NCBI GenBank assembly: GCA_033961575.1
Contig: CM066730.1
Location: forward strand, 132,312,023 to 132,376,022
DNA length: 64,000 nt
Source: Aselliscus stoliczkanus
Taxonomy: Eukaryota; Chordata; Mammalia; Chiroptera; Hipposideridae
Direction: 5' to 3'
The notes beneath the pieces are model-generated. The model saw nothing but the letters and a program-made list of their open reading frames with translations. It was not told the origin of the DNA and did not search any database. Shown in pieces: positions 47,030-58,730 of the stretch; positions within the stretch are counted from its first letter, which is position 1, and each line of letters begins with the position of its first letter. A program made the position numbers and the translations under genes.

Positions 47030-47400
47030 TTCCCTTCCTTCCCTTCTGACTTTGGGTTCAGTTCAGCCAATGGAGACACCATCAGGAGACAGGCAGGCAG
47101 GAGAAGAAAGATGTCAGTGCATTTCTTTTCTTGCTCATCTCTGCAGTTCAGGTGGTGGCTGCATACTCCATTCTACTAACCCTGCTTCCTCCTACTACTC
47201 CTTCAGGACTAGCACTAGGAACCATCATCTCCCACTTTCTCCAGTTCTTGGGCACTGTAACACCCCTTCTTGGTTTCCTTAAGTCTGCCTACACGTTTAT
47301 AAATAAACCTTTATCAAATTTTACTCACAATCCCAGTTGGATGCACCTCACACTCCTGGCCCAGACCATAACTGCTGCACTGTTGGGGTAAACATTCAAT
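47030..47400 (+). repeat. Possible ancient MER-type repeat
   Basis: GGTTCAGTTCAGCCAATGGA, CAGGAGACAGGCAGGCAGGA and TAAATAAACCTTTATCAAAT recall a common mammalian repeat. Name and class are not certain. Confidence 0.4.
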
Positions 47401-49614
47401 GACAAAATATCATAGCCTCACATTGCCTTCAAAAATGAATAAGGTAGGACCCCCAGTGGGCACCCATGACATACATGGGCAAGAGCCTGGAAAGGGTAAG
47501 CTGAGACCTCTACAAACCATGGCATTCCTCCTCTTATCCTTAATGGTCCGCCATATTTATCACATTGAAAAAATAACGTTGGAGCAGATGAAGCAGGTAG
47601 GATGCCATTAAGAAGAAAGCAATTTAAGTTCAAGATTTTATTCAACCTGGAAAGCCAGGGAATTTGTAGATGGGGCTGGACCTAGAGTCACAACTTGTCT
47701 TCAATTCATCTTACTGTGCATAGGTACTAAGGCTGAGGCTGGGAACATGCTGTCCAGACAGTTGCAGTCAAATCGACAAAGAATTTGGCAAATTAATGAC
47801 TGTGCTACCCCTAAGACTGACTTCCCCAAAATAGCCTCCTCTACCCTGTGGCTGAAATGATTGTTTCAGTATCCTTTTTCCTTTCTTCTCTTGCACACCA
47901 TAAACTGAGTCACTAGGAAATGAACATGTTAAATTTTGTCCCTAGCAAATATTGACTGTATTTTGAGACTTTTTCAGGAATGTCTAAAGAAAGCAGGCTC
48001 ATGGCCAAATTGCATTCCCTTCTATAATATTATATTAAGTTTTCTTAAAAGTAACATATTGTATTTAAAGACTAATTTGCTATGTGTCTTGGAACTGAAT
48101 CCATGAAAGTAATGCAGGAAATTTAAATATTTAGTTGAATATTCATAGTTGAATACTGCGCTACCACTTTATAACACTGATGCAATCAGTTTACCACAAA
48201 ATGTAAACTCTATTGGGGATAAGCTAAGTATGCTTTTTTTTAAGTATTTTTAATTTCTTTCTTCAAATATACTTTTTTTGAATTTCCCTTTGCTGTAACA
48301 CTTTAATAACATCCTGAGCAGACCCCATAGCTTTGCAAGCAGCTCTGGAAGTACAAATCAGGCCCCTTTAAAACTCCAATCTCATATCAAGTGTCAAATT
48401 TTCCCATCTCTCATTGCTGGCTAGGCATGTGGCCTTTGTTCTTTCATGTCTCTTCCCAGTCCAGCACATTATGAGATGGGATACACAGTCTGGTTCTGTA
48501 TCAACTCTTCGCTTCTCTTTTCAAGGCCTAAGTCTTCTGGGGTCAGGGGGCATGCTAGGAAGAAAAGGGGAGGCAGAGATACTTTGAGGTAACTGGTCAC
48601 TTATTGGTTCAGGGGAGCTGTCTCTGGTCTCTGGGGCATGCTGATAGGCCGGTCTCCATGTAGATAGGGTGTTTGGTTTTCCTGGGGCATGTTCAGCTTG
48701 GACACCATCTCCTGTCTCTGAAGATTCCTGCAGAGAGAACCATCTTCGACCCCCAAAGGAATCTATGCCCTCATATAATTTTAGGTCAAATGTTCTGTTG
48801 ACCAGAAACAATTTGGCTGGATCACTGCTTCTACTACTCCATTAGCATCCACCTTTGCTGTCTTCATGTGACATCACAGAGCTACTGGAGTGCTCTGCTT
48901 CCTCTTTCTAGTAGAGCAGGGCTAGGAATCAGGACTTCTAACACCCAGCCCAGGGTTCTTTGCATTATGATACTGCTGGCTCTCTCATCTTCCTTCTGGC
49001 TTCTCCCAGTCCTAGGATTTTGCCCCATGTACCATCCTAGAAAAATCCTAAAATCCTGGTCTTCACTGACTGTCAAAACTATTTACTTCTAGAGTGACAA
49101 TATTTGCTGATACTAGCTCAAACTATATAACCTTCACATGGATGTTTTTCCTATAACCTGCAATGTGTGGAAGAGATAGATCGCTGAGGGCTTTTGTCTG
49201 TTTTTATAAACTGCCTGTGCTGAATTTTCCACTTCCTGGGCTCTGTCTACTTGTCAAAACACCCCATTACCTTTTACTAAACATCCCTCACCTGTCACAG
49301 CAGCCTTCCACTGCCTGTTGCTAGAGTCTCGACTTTCTGCTTTCATCCCTGCCCATTGCTATTCATTTTTTAACTGCCACCCAACTCCAGTACCTGTTCT
49401 ATTTCAGTAGCTGTGTCTCAGTCTTGTTCCTGCCCCTCGTACTGTTATTCACCATTATAAGCCTGGCCATATTGTAAGAGAGGATCACTTGCAGTTTCAT
49501 TTAGTTTGCATTGAGCTGCCCGAACCAGTTGAAATTATTTTGGATCCTGAATTTGTCATAATGAATAGTAGGTATTTATCCCAAATCTGACATAATGTCT
49601 TCTAATTTGTTAAT

Positions 49615-49770
49615 GGGTTTGGGAATCATCCAGACCTGAGTTTGAATCCCGGTTCTGCTACTTGTGACTTGGAACAAATAACCCCTGTGATTACAGACTC
49701 TGGATCTGCAAAACTTAATGGAACTAATGCTCAGATTAAACGAGGCATATTTCATTGGATCTAAGAAACT
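49615..49770 (+). repeat. MIR fragment
   Basis: CAGACCTGAGTTTGAATCCC, GGTTCTGCTACTTGTGACTT. Confidence 0.85.
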
Positions 49771-49821
49771 ATTGATTTCAACACACATTCATGGGATATT
49801 AACATTTAAGAGAAATGCATG

Positions 49822-50393
49822 TGAGGTAGGACAATTAAGTTTGCGAACTCATCCTAAGCAAATGTCCTAAATACCTCATTGCTGAATATCACTATGGTCA
49901 TCTTTAAAGTACTCCCCTTGGAAAGCTATGCACCAATGCCAGTGCCTGGTCCACCCTTTAAAGCAATTTTGGAATTCTTTTTCTGGAATGGCCATCAGAG
50001 CTGTCATCATATTACCCTTGATGTCCTGAATGTCATCAAAATGTCTTCCTTTCAATATTTCCTTTATCTTCTGGTAAAGAAAGAAGTCATTGGGGACCAG
50101 ATCAGGTGAGTAGGGAGGGAGTTCCAATACAGTTAGTTGTTTACTGGCTAAAAATTCCCTCACGGACAGTGCTGTGTGAGCTGGTGCATTGTCGTGATGC
50201 AAGCATCATGAATTGTTGGCAAAAAGTTCAGGTCAGCTAACTTTTTCATGCATCCTTTTCAGCGCTTCCAAATAACAAACTTGGTTAACTGTTTGTCCAG
50301 TTGGTACAAATTCATAATGAATAATCCTTTTGATATCAAAAAAGGTTAGCAACATTAGTGCAACATGTTTGTGAACTTAATTGTCTGACCTCA
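49822..50393 (-). mobile_element. Internally deleted mariner element
   Basis: The terminal inverted repeats read TGAGGT(A/C)(G/A)GACAATTAAG on both ends, with flanks TG on the left and TA on the right. At 572 bp it is less than half the usual mariner length of about 1.3 kb. What remains is one end, the C-terminal half of the transposase on the minus strand, and a short piece of the other end. The N-terminal DNA-binding half has been deleted. Confidence 0.9.
49876..50202 (-). pseudogene. Mariner transposase fragment, C-terminal part
   Basis: An open frame of 108 codons encodes the C-terminal catalytic part of a mariner transposase. HHDNAPAHTA carries the second catalytic Asp. The third Asp is in LVPNDFFLY, with exactly 34 residues between them, the DD34D signature of the mariner branch. 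KIKEILKGRHFDD and a Trp-rich WTRHWHWC tail follow. The frame ends close to the terminal repeat, as in intact elements. Upstream coding similarity continues to about 50360 but is broken by stops, and the first catalytic Asp region is missing, so it cannot encode an active enzyme. It lies antisense to nothing: both it and PDE4B are on the minus strand. Confidence 0.9.
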
Positions 50394-50462
50394 TATGTAA
50401 GTCATCATTATTAGGTACCTTTTAAACATATACAACACTGTATGTAAATAATCTCTCTCACA

Positions 50463-50483
50463 AACACACACACACACACACAC
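50463..50483. repeat. Short (CA)n run
   Basis: About 10 CA units, 70 bp beyond the mariner at 49822-50393. Confidence 0.9.
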
Positions 50484-51289
50484 GTATATAACTGGAAAAA
50501 AAATGCCACAGGTATATAGCAAGATCTAGGAATTAAATAAACTGTGGGACACCTGGATACCAGGTCTGGGCACCAAGAGTCCTATTTGCAGACTTAATAA
50601 ACATTTTAAGGTAAATGTCAAAGGAGATTTTAGGACTAATCATTTCCAGCCAGAAGAAAATGCTGAGAAAGTTATTCCCGTGAGAGCAGCAACATTGCTC
50701 TGAATAAGAAGAAAGCCTAGGTACCTTGGTCCGTTCTTGGGACACTTGCTCATGTTTAGTGGACAAGGTTTTGCCATTGAAATATCATCTAGTTCAGTCT
50801 CAAGGGTCATTCTGCAGCTTCCTCAGAAAGGAAATTTCCTTTAGAGAATGTAAGGTGAACAGTGAGTTTCCATAGGAATGCTGACTAATTAATTATGGGG
50901 TCCCTAGGGCTGAAATAAATGGGCAGAGACCATTAAGAACCTTACTGAACAACAACAAAAGAAAATATCTATGACTGGAAAACAAGGCTTGGTTGAGCCA
51001 TCTTCAAGAAAGAGATACAATGCTTTGCGGGCCTCCATAGACTTTGGAAAAAATATTACCACATCATGGCGTTTTGTCTCGACTCACTGACCAGGTTCCT
51101 TGGGCGCTTCTAGCTTTGAGCAGAGTACAGAGTATAAGGGGCATCCATGCTGTGCTGAGCTGCAGCGCACATAGCTTGGCCACTTGCTCCTTATGACTGA
51201 GCTGAGCCAGTGATGCTGACATGGCAGTGCAGACTAGGAAGCTGCATAGAGTCTAAAGAAAGTCTCAGAAAGCATATCATGACAGAGGT

Positions 51290-51990
51290 CACCAGGATTT
51301 GGGCCCATTCAACACATATTTAATGAGAACCTAATATGGGCCAGGAACTGTTCCAACTGCTTGTGATACGTCAGTGAACACAAAAGAAATGACATCAAGG
51401 AGTTTACTTCCAGTGGGGAGACAGTTCAATAAAAAATAAAAATAATAAATGAAGTACAATTTATACTATATCAGAAAGTGATAAATGCTATAGAAAAGGA
51501 TAAAAGTAGAGCAAGGTAATGAGGATGAGCAGTAGAGGTGGGGAAGGTAGGCTCCCTTGAGAATGGGAGATGGGAGCAAAGGTTTGAAGGAGGGGAGGGA
51601 GTTAGCCATGTGGGTGTGAGGATGCAAAGCATTCTGGACAGAGGGAACAACCAAAACAGAGGTTTCAAGGCAGGAGTGTGTGTACAGAGTGTGTTTGAAA
51701 AACAGCATGAAGACCTATGTGACTGAGAGGAAAGAGTGAGAAGGATAGTGGAAATCAGAGGACAATTCAGAGAAGTAAAGGAAGTAAAAGCAGGCCAGAC
51801 CCAAGAGGGGTTCTACTTAGGTTATGAGAAAAAGTGGACTCTGTGATGGCTCCATACAGGACAACCGTAAGTAGGTTCTGTGACATGAAAGAGGGGAGGT
51901 CACCTAAGAGGGACCACAAAGGACAGTGGGGAAGAGCAATTTTCCCCACTGCTCTTGAGGGGCTGAACCTCATGCAACCCATCTTGCTGT
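51290..51990 (-). repeat. L2, long fragment
   Basis: CAACACATATTTAATGAGAA, GGGCCAGGAACTGTTCCAAC, AAAGTGATAAATGCTATAGA, CATTCTGGACAGAGGGAACA: long reverse L2 colinear over about 450 bp; the part after 51750 is weaker. Confidence 0.8.
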
Positions 51991-52374
51991 CACTTTTCTT
52001 GGAAGAGGAGGCTGAGGTAAAAATCTGAATTTATTCTCAGGCTATGGACACTAGTTACTGATACACAAACACGGCAGGGGAACATATTGTGGGAATCCAA
52101 AGAATTCTCTGGAGTACTTTCTGATGCCCCATGTCTGATGGTAGAAGACAAGAAAAGTTTCTGTCAGTGCTGTGCATTCTGGATCTCACAGATGAGGTCC
52201 TTCAGGAATAAAGGCTAGAGTTCCCCCATGGAATAAGAACATCAGCCATTTGGGATACAGGCCGAAGGCTTATCGGGTAACTTGGTATGAGAGACCTGCT
52301 AAACAACAGTGCCATATTCTGCCGCACACTAAGGAACATCACAAAATTGCAATGACATCTTCTAAAGCTGTCTT

Positions 52375-52560
52375 TTGAAGTCAAGCAAACCTGGTCTGCT
52401 GCCATGTACTAGTTGTGGAACCTTGAATAAGTGACTTAGCTCCTCTAAGCTGCAGTTTCTTTATATATCAGGGCTAATTAAAGTACCTACTTGAAAAAGT
52501 TGTTGAGAGCATTCAATGAGATGATGCATACACAGTACCTACTAAGTATTATTTTATTTT
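52375..52560 (+). repeat. MIR
   Basis: GTTGTGGAACCTTGAATAAG, TAAGCTGCAGTTTCTTTATA, TTGTTGAGAGCATTCAATGA. Confidence 0.85.
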
Positions 52561-52731
52561 TAATAGACCAACTTCATTTACTCCAACATAGAGCGTTATT
52601 ATTTAATTGGCCTTAGAAGAATGGTCAATTCATGTACAGGCAGGACGGTAGATTATTTGAGTGTAGATGCAAGTAGTTGGGAGTTTGTGAAAGTCCTTTC
52701 TTATTGCTTCAATTTACTCAGTGAATTATTA

Positions 52732-52813
52732 TTGGGTTGTAGAAAAAGTCATGATGTATTTTTGCGATGAAAAGCATAGAAAAAAATACACCGTGACTTT
52801 TTTGACAATCCAA
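52732..52813. mobile_element. 82-bp palindromic mariner MITE
   Basis: The two halves are near-perfect inverted repeats: the left starts TTGGGTTGTAGAAAAAGTCA, and the right reads TTGGATTGTCAAAAAAGTCA when complemented. TA flanks both ends (52730-52731 and 52814-52815). Size, symmetry and the TTGG-GTTG-AAAAAGT end pattern match mammalian mariner MITEs of the MADE1 kind. Confidence 0.85.
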
Positions 52814-53829
52814 TAGAAAGGATTAGCTGAGAGTGGGATGGGTGAGGAGGTAATGAGGGTCTGAGAAGAGGTAAAGGTGTGAAATACTCATCTAGAATTT
52901 GAGAAGAGTAAATGGACTTGGAATATACAATATGATTGCCTGGAGAAAAGTCATGCCTTTTATGCAAGTGAGAAGTTGCATCTGGCTAGTGTCTGAGTCT
53001 TAGTAGGTACTAAATCCATAAGCCATGTAATATCATGTTCACACCACATGGGACAGCCCAGGCTGTCCATCAGGAATGGTATATCTGATCTTCCCAGCCT
53101 TAATGTCAGGCAGGCCATGCTCTGCCGTGCTCTCTCATCAGGAGGAAGGGCTCAAGCAAGTCTTGTTGTCTCAATTAGAAGGCAAGAGCACATGGCCGAC
53201 ACCTGTAGAGTGTCTCTCCTGCCATTCTCCTACTCTATCAAGGGCCTCCGATGCAAGTTTCTCAGGAGCAACCTTCTGAAGGCTAAGGGGAAATGGAATA
53301 ACTAATTATGGTTTTATAGCAGGAGAAAAAATGGAGAGTCTAGTGTTATCAATAGACTGATGTAACCTTGGCTGTGGTCCTGGCAGTCTACCTTTCCTTG
53401 GTCCTACCTGCTCGCCAAACCTTGTTTTGTAGGTCCCTGCTGATTACATGAACCACCCACTGTCCTTTCCATAAATTCCACGGCTTTGTAAGGGGGCTAA
53501 AATTGTTTTTAGATGCTTGAAACTACGAAGCCTGACTGATAAATATAGTGGTGAATACTATGGACATGGAAGTGATGAGATCACTGACCCTAGAAGCAAT
53601 GTAGTTAATCAGAAGGACATATTGGAATATAAATGAGAGTTAATGTAAATGCATAATCAAATACCTGAGAGAAAAATACTGACACTAAACATGAATTACA
53701 GAAATTGGCTGGAGTCCATGTTATGTCCCACAAGATCAGGCTTGTATGAAGAACAATTAGAGCATCCCTCAAGATAAATTCAGAGTTCAAGAAATGTTTT
53801 GGCATAATTAAGCCCACAATCCAATAAAA

Positions 53830-54335
53830 CTGAAATGTGAATGTTCAGAGCAGCTTGATTCATAATGGCCCCAAACTAGAAACAACCATAGATCCATCAA
53901 TAGGCGAGTGAAAAAAGAAACAAAGTATAACAATGTAATGTTATTGTTATAACATTATAACAATGTTATATCATTCAGTAATAAAAAAGAACGAACTACT
54001 GGTATAGGCAACCATATGTGTGACTCCCACAAAACATTATGTTTAGTGCAGAAATCAGAAATAAAACAGTATGTACCATACAATTTTTTTTTTCAAAGTC
54101 CTAGATTGGCAAAACGAGACTGTATTGTTAGCAATCTCAACAATGGTATCCTGAAGCAAGGTGGGCTGGAGAGACTGCAAAAGGGCACATTTACTAGGAG
54201 ATGGAAATGCTGTATCACTTGAGAGGGGTGGTAATTACAAGGGTATACAAAAATTTCAAGTATCAACAAATTCATCACACTTAAAGTGTGCATTTCATTG
54301 TGGGTAAATCATATCTGAACAAAGTTGATTTTAAA
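53830..54335 (+). mobile_element. Old L1 3' region
   Basis: Recognisable L1 3' pieces in order: CATAATGGCCCCAAACTAGA, CAGTAATAAAAAAGAACGAA, a segment near AACATTATGTTTAGTG, then GTGTGCATTTCATTGTGGG. Target duplications were not determined. Confidence 0.75.
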
Positions 54336-54521
54336 AAATTATATGCTCAAATTTCCATGTATAAAACAAATAAGTCATGGGAATATAATGTACGGCCTAG
54401 GAAATACAGTCAATAATATTGTGATAGTGTGGTACAGTGTCAGATGGTTGTTGGACTTACCATGTTGATCACTTCTTTAGGTATATTAATATTAAATAGC
54501 TATCATGTACACCTGAAACAA

Positions 54522-54523
<2 letters not shown>
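54336..54523 (+). mobile_element. L1 3' UTR end, plus orientation
   Basis: Contains CAGTCAATAATATTGTGATA, GTGTCAGATGG and the terminal CACCTGAAACAATG, the end pattern of Laurasiatherian L1 3' UTRs. It abuts the TA microsatellite. Confidence 0.75.

Positions 54524-54563
<40 letters not shown>
54524..54563. repeat. (TA)n microsatellite
   Basis: About 20 AT units between two L1 3' ends that face each other. Confidence 0.97.
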
Positions 54564-54567
<4 letters not shown>

Positions 54568-54690
54568 TTATTAGTTCCAGGTATACAAAACAAGGTAATA
54601 GTTAGACATTTACACCCCTCACAAAGTGATACCCCCCTGCCGTCTACTATTCCCCTGACATTGTATATAGCTGTTACAATTCCATAGTTA
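54564..54690 (-). mobile_element. L1 3' UTR end, minus orientation
   Basis: Complement of the same kind of L1 3' end as 16906-17255: TTAGTTCCAGGTATACAAAA, then GACATTTACACCCCTCACAA. It faces the plus-oriented copy at 54336-54523 across the TA repeat. Confidence 0.78.
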
Positions 54691-54774
54691 TATTTTAATA
54701 AAATATTTTTTTAAATTACATGCTGGCTAGATACAAATATATGGTAACATAAGCTCTAACTTAACTATCAGGGT

Positions 54775-54965
54775 AGTTTGGAATCAAACAGCTGAGTCTG
54801 AATCCAAGACACTCCATTCATGTAGTAGCTGTATAACCATGAATAAATTACTAGAGATTTTAGAAAATTTCTATCCTTATCTATTTTACAGTGAGAGTTA
54901 AAGGAGATAATATGCAACTACCGAGCATGTAGTAAAAATTCAAGACATAATAGTTTCAATAAACA
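54775..54965 (+). repeat. MIR
   Basis: GAGTCTGAATCCAAGACACT, GCTGTATAACCATGAATAAA, GTTAAAGGAGATAATATGCA. Confidence 0.75.
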
Positions 54966-55244
54966 GCTGAATTGGATTCATGGCATTGTGAGTAACCCTA
55001 CACACAAGCTTACTTTTGAGCAAAGCAAATATTAGCAAGTCTTTTCATGTAGATTGCTTTGGGAAAAGAAATCATCCATAGACTGAATGGCCACTATCTG
55101 TAGAACACATATGAAAAAGGTCTAGAGCTTATGAGGTGGTCTGGCATGAGACTAAGGATTCATATCCAGCATATGTTATTGAGCATGACGTAATTCTGAT
55201 GAAAGAGTCTGAAACTGTACAGCATTGGACCATTTTCTTTGGAC

Positions 55245-55400
55245 TGAAGAAAGACCTGCGTTGATGCCATTTACTGGTTAAGAACTTTGGCCATGAAAGT
55301 TTCTTCCCTAAGTTTCAGATTTTCATCTAAATGGGAGTATATGAAGTACCTCAAAGGGTTGCTCTGAGAATTAAATGAGATAATACAGCCCTGCTTTGTA
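55245..55400 (+). repeat. MIR
   Basis: AAGACCTGCGTTGATGCC, TTTCAGATTTTCATCTAAAT, GAATTAAATGAGATAATACA. Confidence 0.75.
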
Positions 55401-58374
55401 ACAGTTTAATGACTTGGAGAAGCAAGCAAGTGTATTATAGAAAACTAATAATTTTATTGTATGGTTCTGGTTATGGCAATAAGCTTATTATGTTAAAGTA
55501 TAGTTTAGACATTCTTACTTATCACTACAAAGAAAAGAGAATCTTCTGAAGATTATCAGAGCTTCTATTGACCATTATCTTAGGAATCACTTCAGAAGAA
55601 TCTTCAAGCAGTTAAGCGCTTATAAGTAACCTTCATGTGCCCTCTATCTCTGGAACTGGCAGATATTAGCTAGAAGAGCTTGTTGGAAGGAGGTGCTACC
55701 TAGACCATAAATTATTTCAAGATTCATTCATTTTTCTATTGCCACTGCTTGTCATATAGTACACACTCAACAGTTGTTAGTTGAGGGGAAAGGGGGAAGG
55801 GAGTAAAAGCAACCAGTACCAGTAATAGCTTATATAAGCCAACCTGTGCTTGTCCCCAAGGCTCCTTTCAGAGAAAATTATGGAAATGACTAGCAACCAT
55901 TTATGAACAATGGCCAAAAATAACAGGAGATATTGAAGGGGGCACACCTAGAAAGCATGGAACATTAGCAACATGAGCTATTCATTTAATTTATACAGGA
56001 AGCAGTTACAATTAATGGGAAAATATACCATGTGATTGTGAAAATAAGAAGTTTCCCTTAGGATTTATTCAAAATTAGTCTAAGTAATTGAGCCATGCAG
56101 CAGATAAAGAAGTCACATTTTAACACCTAGGAAGCTACACGATTAATTAGCAAAAATCAAAATAAAGAGAATAAACAAGCTGAGATCAAAACCTTACGGT
56201 TCTTTATGCAATTCTGAAGACTTAATTTCAGGATACAAAAGTACTGAAAGAGCATTTTGTAATTACAAACCAATAAGAAAGTCCATCCAGGAGGAATAAT
56301 TATGTAATTTCTGCATGGCTTCATTATGCGAGGCTCAGAGCATGGGAATAAATAGATTCTGTTATCATTATGACTCTGCAGGCAGTGACTCACCATTACA
56401 ACTGGGACTGCATCCTAGAATAGTTTTTTCCCTCCCTTTGTGTAGCATATAAGAAATTAGGCAGACTATCTTTCACAGTAACTTAAAAATTTTAGAAAAC
56501 CCCCAAACCTGATTCAGTTTCTGAGATTTTTTTTTTTTTGCCAGTAACAGGAACAGCAATGGGATTAAGCTATTACTAAAAATACAGGACATTTCTGTTT
56601 TGTAATGTTTGTTGGTTGCCTTAAATTGTTGGTCTTAAATTGTAGAAAATTAATTTATATCTTCAGTGACCTGTGGTTTCATAAATATTTATGATAGCAA
56701 AATGTCATCTGTGTAAATAATTGATGTTTAGTTTCTAAACTCTGGAGACTAATTCTATAAATCATATTACAAAACATTTCATTTGCTCAAAACCTGTTAC
56801 TAAGTTTTAATCAATGAATATTATAACAACCTCATTCTAAATCTGCATATTATTAACAAAAATGAAGGCGCTCAAAGACAGAAAATTTAATAGATAACAA
56901 AGAAGCATGACAATAAACAAGTTACTCTAAAAAAAAATAGAAACCTTCATCTTTTAACCCTCCAGTTATCTCAATGTGAATTGAGAATCTAAGTTTTTGC
57001 TTAAGAAGTTATGTTTATTTACTCAGTTCCATTACTATTTCCAGCAAAGCTTGTGCTGGAAGGGGAAAAAAAAGTAGAATTTCCTTTCAGAACAAGACTT
57101 GGTAATCTTTCACCAAAAATTGGGCTCAGCCTTGGATGTTTTGCCCAAGGAAAACAAAGAGCAAAACACTAAAAGGCATCAAGGGTAACCAGCGATACAA
57201 TCAGTCCAACTGAAGCCATGCTGTAAGGCAGAATCTTGCTCGTGTTTACCCTATAACCCATCTTCCATTTAACTTAAATGTTCTAAACTCATGTTAGGAA
57301 TTCAAAGACAAATGAAACCAGGCCCTGAGCTAGAGGACCATATATATAGTCTCTGAAATTCCACCATGATTATATGAGCTCCATACTCTCTGCCCTATGG
57401 GGCATCTGTTACCTGTGTAGACTCCAGCCACACTGGTACTATCTGGGTCAGATCCAGCTCCATCACATCTTCAGGTGTGACAGATTTCTAGCAAGCTTAT
57501 GTCTGAACCAAGTCAGCTGCTGGCAAAATGAATGAAGGTCATTGTAATAAATATTGTTTATTACTCACATATTTATTATCACAACTAAGGATTTTCTTTT
57601 ATAATATAGGGAATTATTATAGAATGCTTGGTAGTCCTATAATGCCCAAGTCTTCTACTTCTTCGACCTTCCTTTTCAGGATGACCACAACACCCCTATT
57701 CTTCAGTTATTCTGCTGTGTCTGGCATGAGAGGCTGGAGTGGGGAGCTGGGCTGCATCACTCCCTAGAGGTTCTGTCTGTGCTCCAGGCCAGTCTCCTGT
57801 GGCTGAACATTCAGGGACCCTGAAACAGAAGCCCTCTGGGATATCATATGAACCTGCCTCATAATTGGATTTCACTCCTATGGGTATATTACAAGTCTCC
57901 CTGGAGGAAACTGGATTGGAAGGAGAAACAAAAAGAGGCCTCTCAGAGAAAATACCCAGGTATGAGGGTGCCTGGCAGTGCAGCCCACGGTGAGGGGCAG
58001 CAGAGGTTCTGGGGAAAAAGGAGATTGTGTCTGACCATTTGGAAGTCATAATACCGCCACCTCCCCTTCCACCAACATCCTGGAGGAGTTGATAAACTCC
58101 CAGGTCCTGGCATGTTGCCTCAGCTCTCTTCCTCGCCTTCCCCCTTGGCCCCAGTAATCACTGTAAGTGTCTAGAAAGGCCCTGACAGGAAGACAGGTAG
58201 GACCGTGTTAACAACTGCCTGAGGAACACCTGAGAAGTGTCAGGTCAGTCTGCCTGAATCCCAAATGCCAAGGAAGGTGACGCGGCATGGACTGAGAGAA
58301 AGAGGATTTGAAATCTGACGGAAAAGACTATTTATTACCTATATGACTTTTCTGTTTTCCTATGTAAAATAGAA

Positions 58375-58545
58375 AAATCAGGGGGGTATAGTTAATAATG
58401 TTGTAAAAACTATGTATGGTGTCAGATGGGTACTAGACTTGCTGAGAGGATCAATTCATAAATAATATAAATGCCTAACCATTACACTGTATACCTGAAA
58501 CAAATATAAACTAATATTGAATGTCAACTATAACTAAAAAGAAAT
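58375..58545 (+). mobile_element. L1 3' UTR end
   Basis: GTTAATAATGTTGTAAAAAC, GGTGTCAGATGGGTACTAGA and TACCTGAAACAAATATAAAC are characteristic of an L1 3' end, followed by an A-rich tail. Confidence 0.78.
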
Positions 58546-58730
58546 ATATAGTTATAGATGTAAGTACAGCATAGGGAATAGAGTCAATGGTATTGTAATT
58601 GCCATGTACAGTATCAGAAGGGTAGTAGAGGGGGTTATCTGGGAGAGGGGTTATCACATTGCGAGGTGTGTAAATGTTTAATCATTATGTTGTTTTGTAC
58701 ACCTGAAACCAATAAAATAAATAAAATAGA
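58546..58730 (+). mobile_element. Second L1 3' UTR end in the same orientation
   Basis: CATAGGGAATAGAGTCAATG, GGGGTTATCACATTGCGAGG and TGTACACCTGAAACCAATAA show a different L1 subfamily 3' end directly behind the first. Confidence 0.78.

Noticed and set aside
53930..53972. AT-rich palindrome-like run of ATAACA/TGTTAT
   Set aside because: It lies within an old L1 3' region and its low complexity explains the symmetry.
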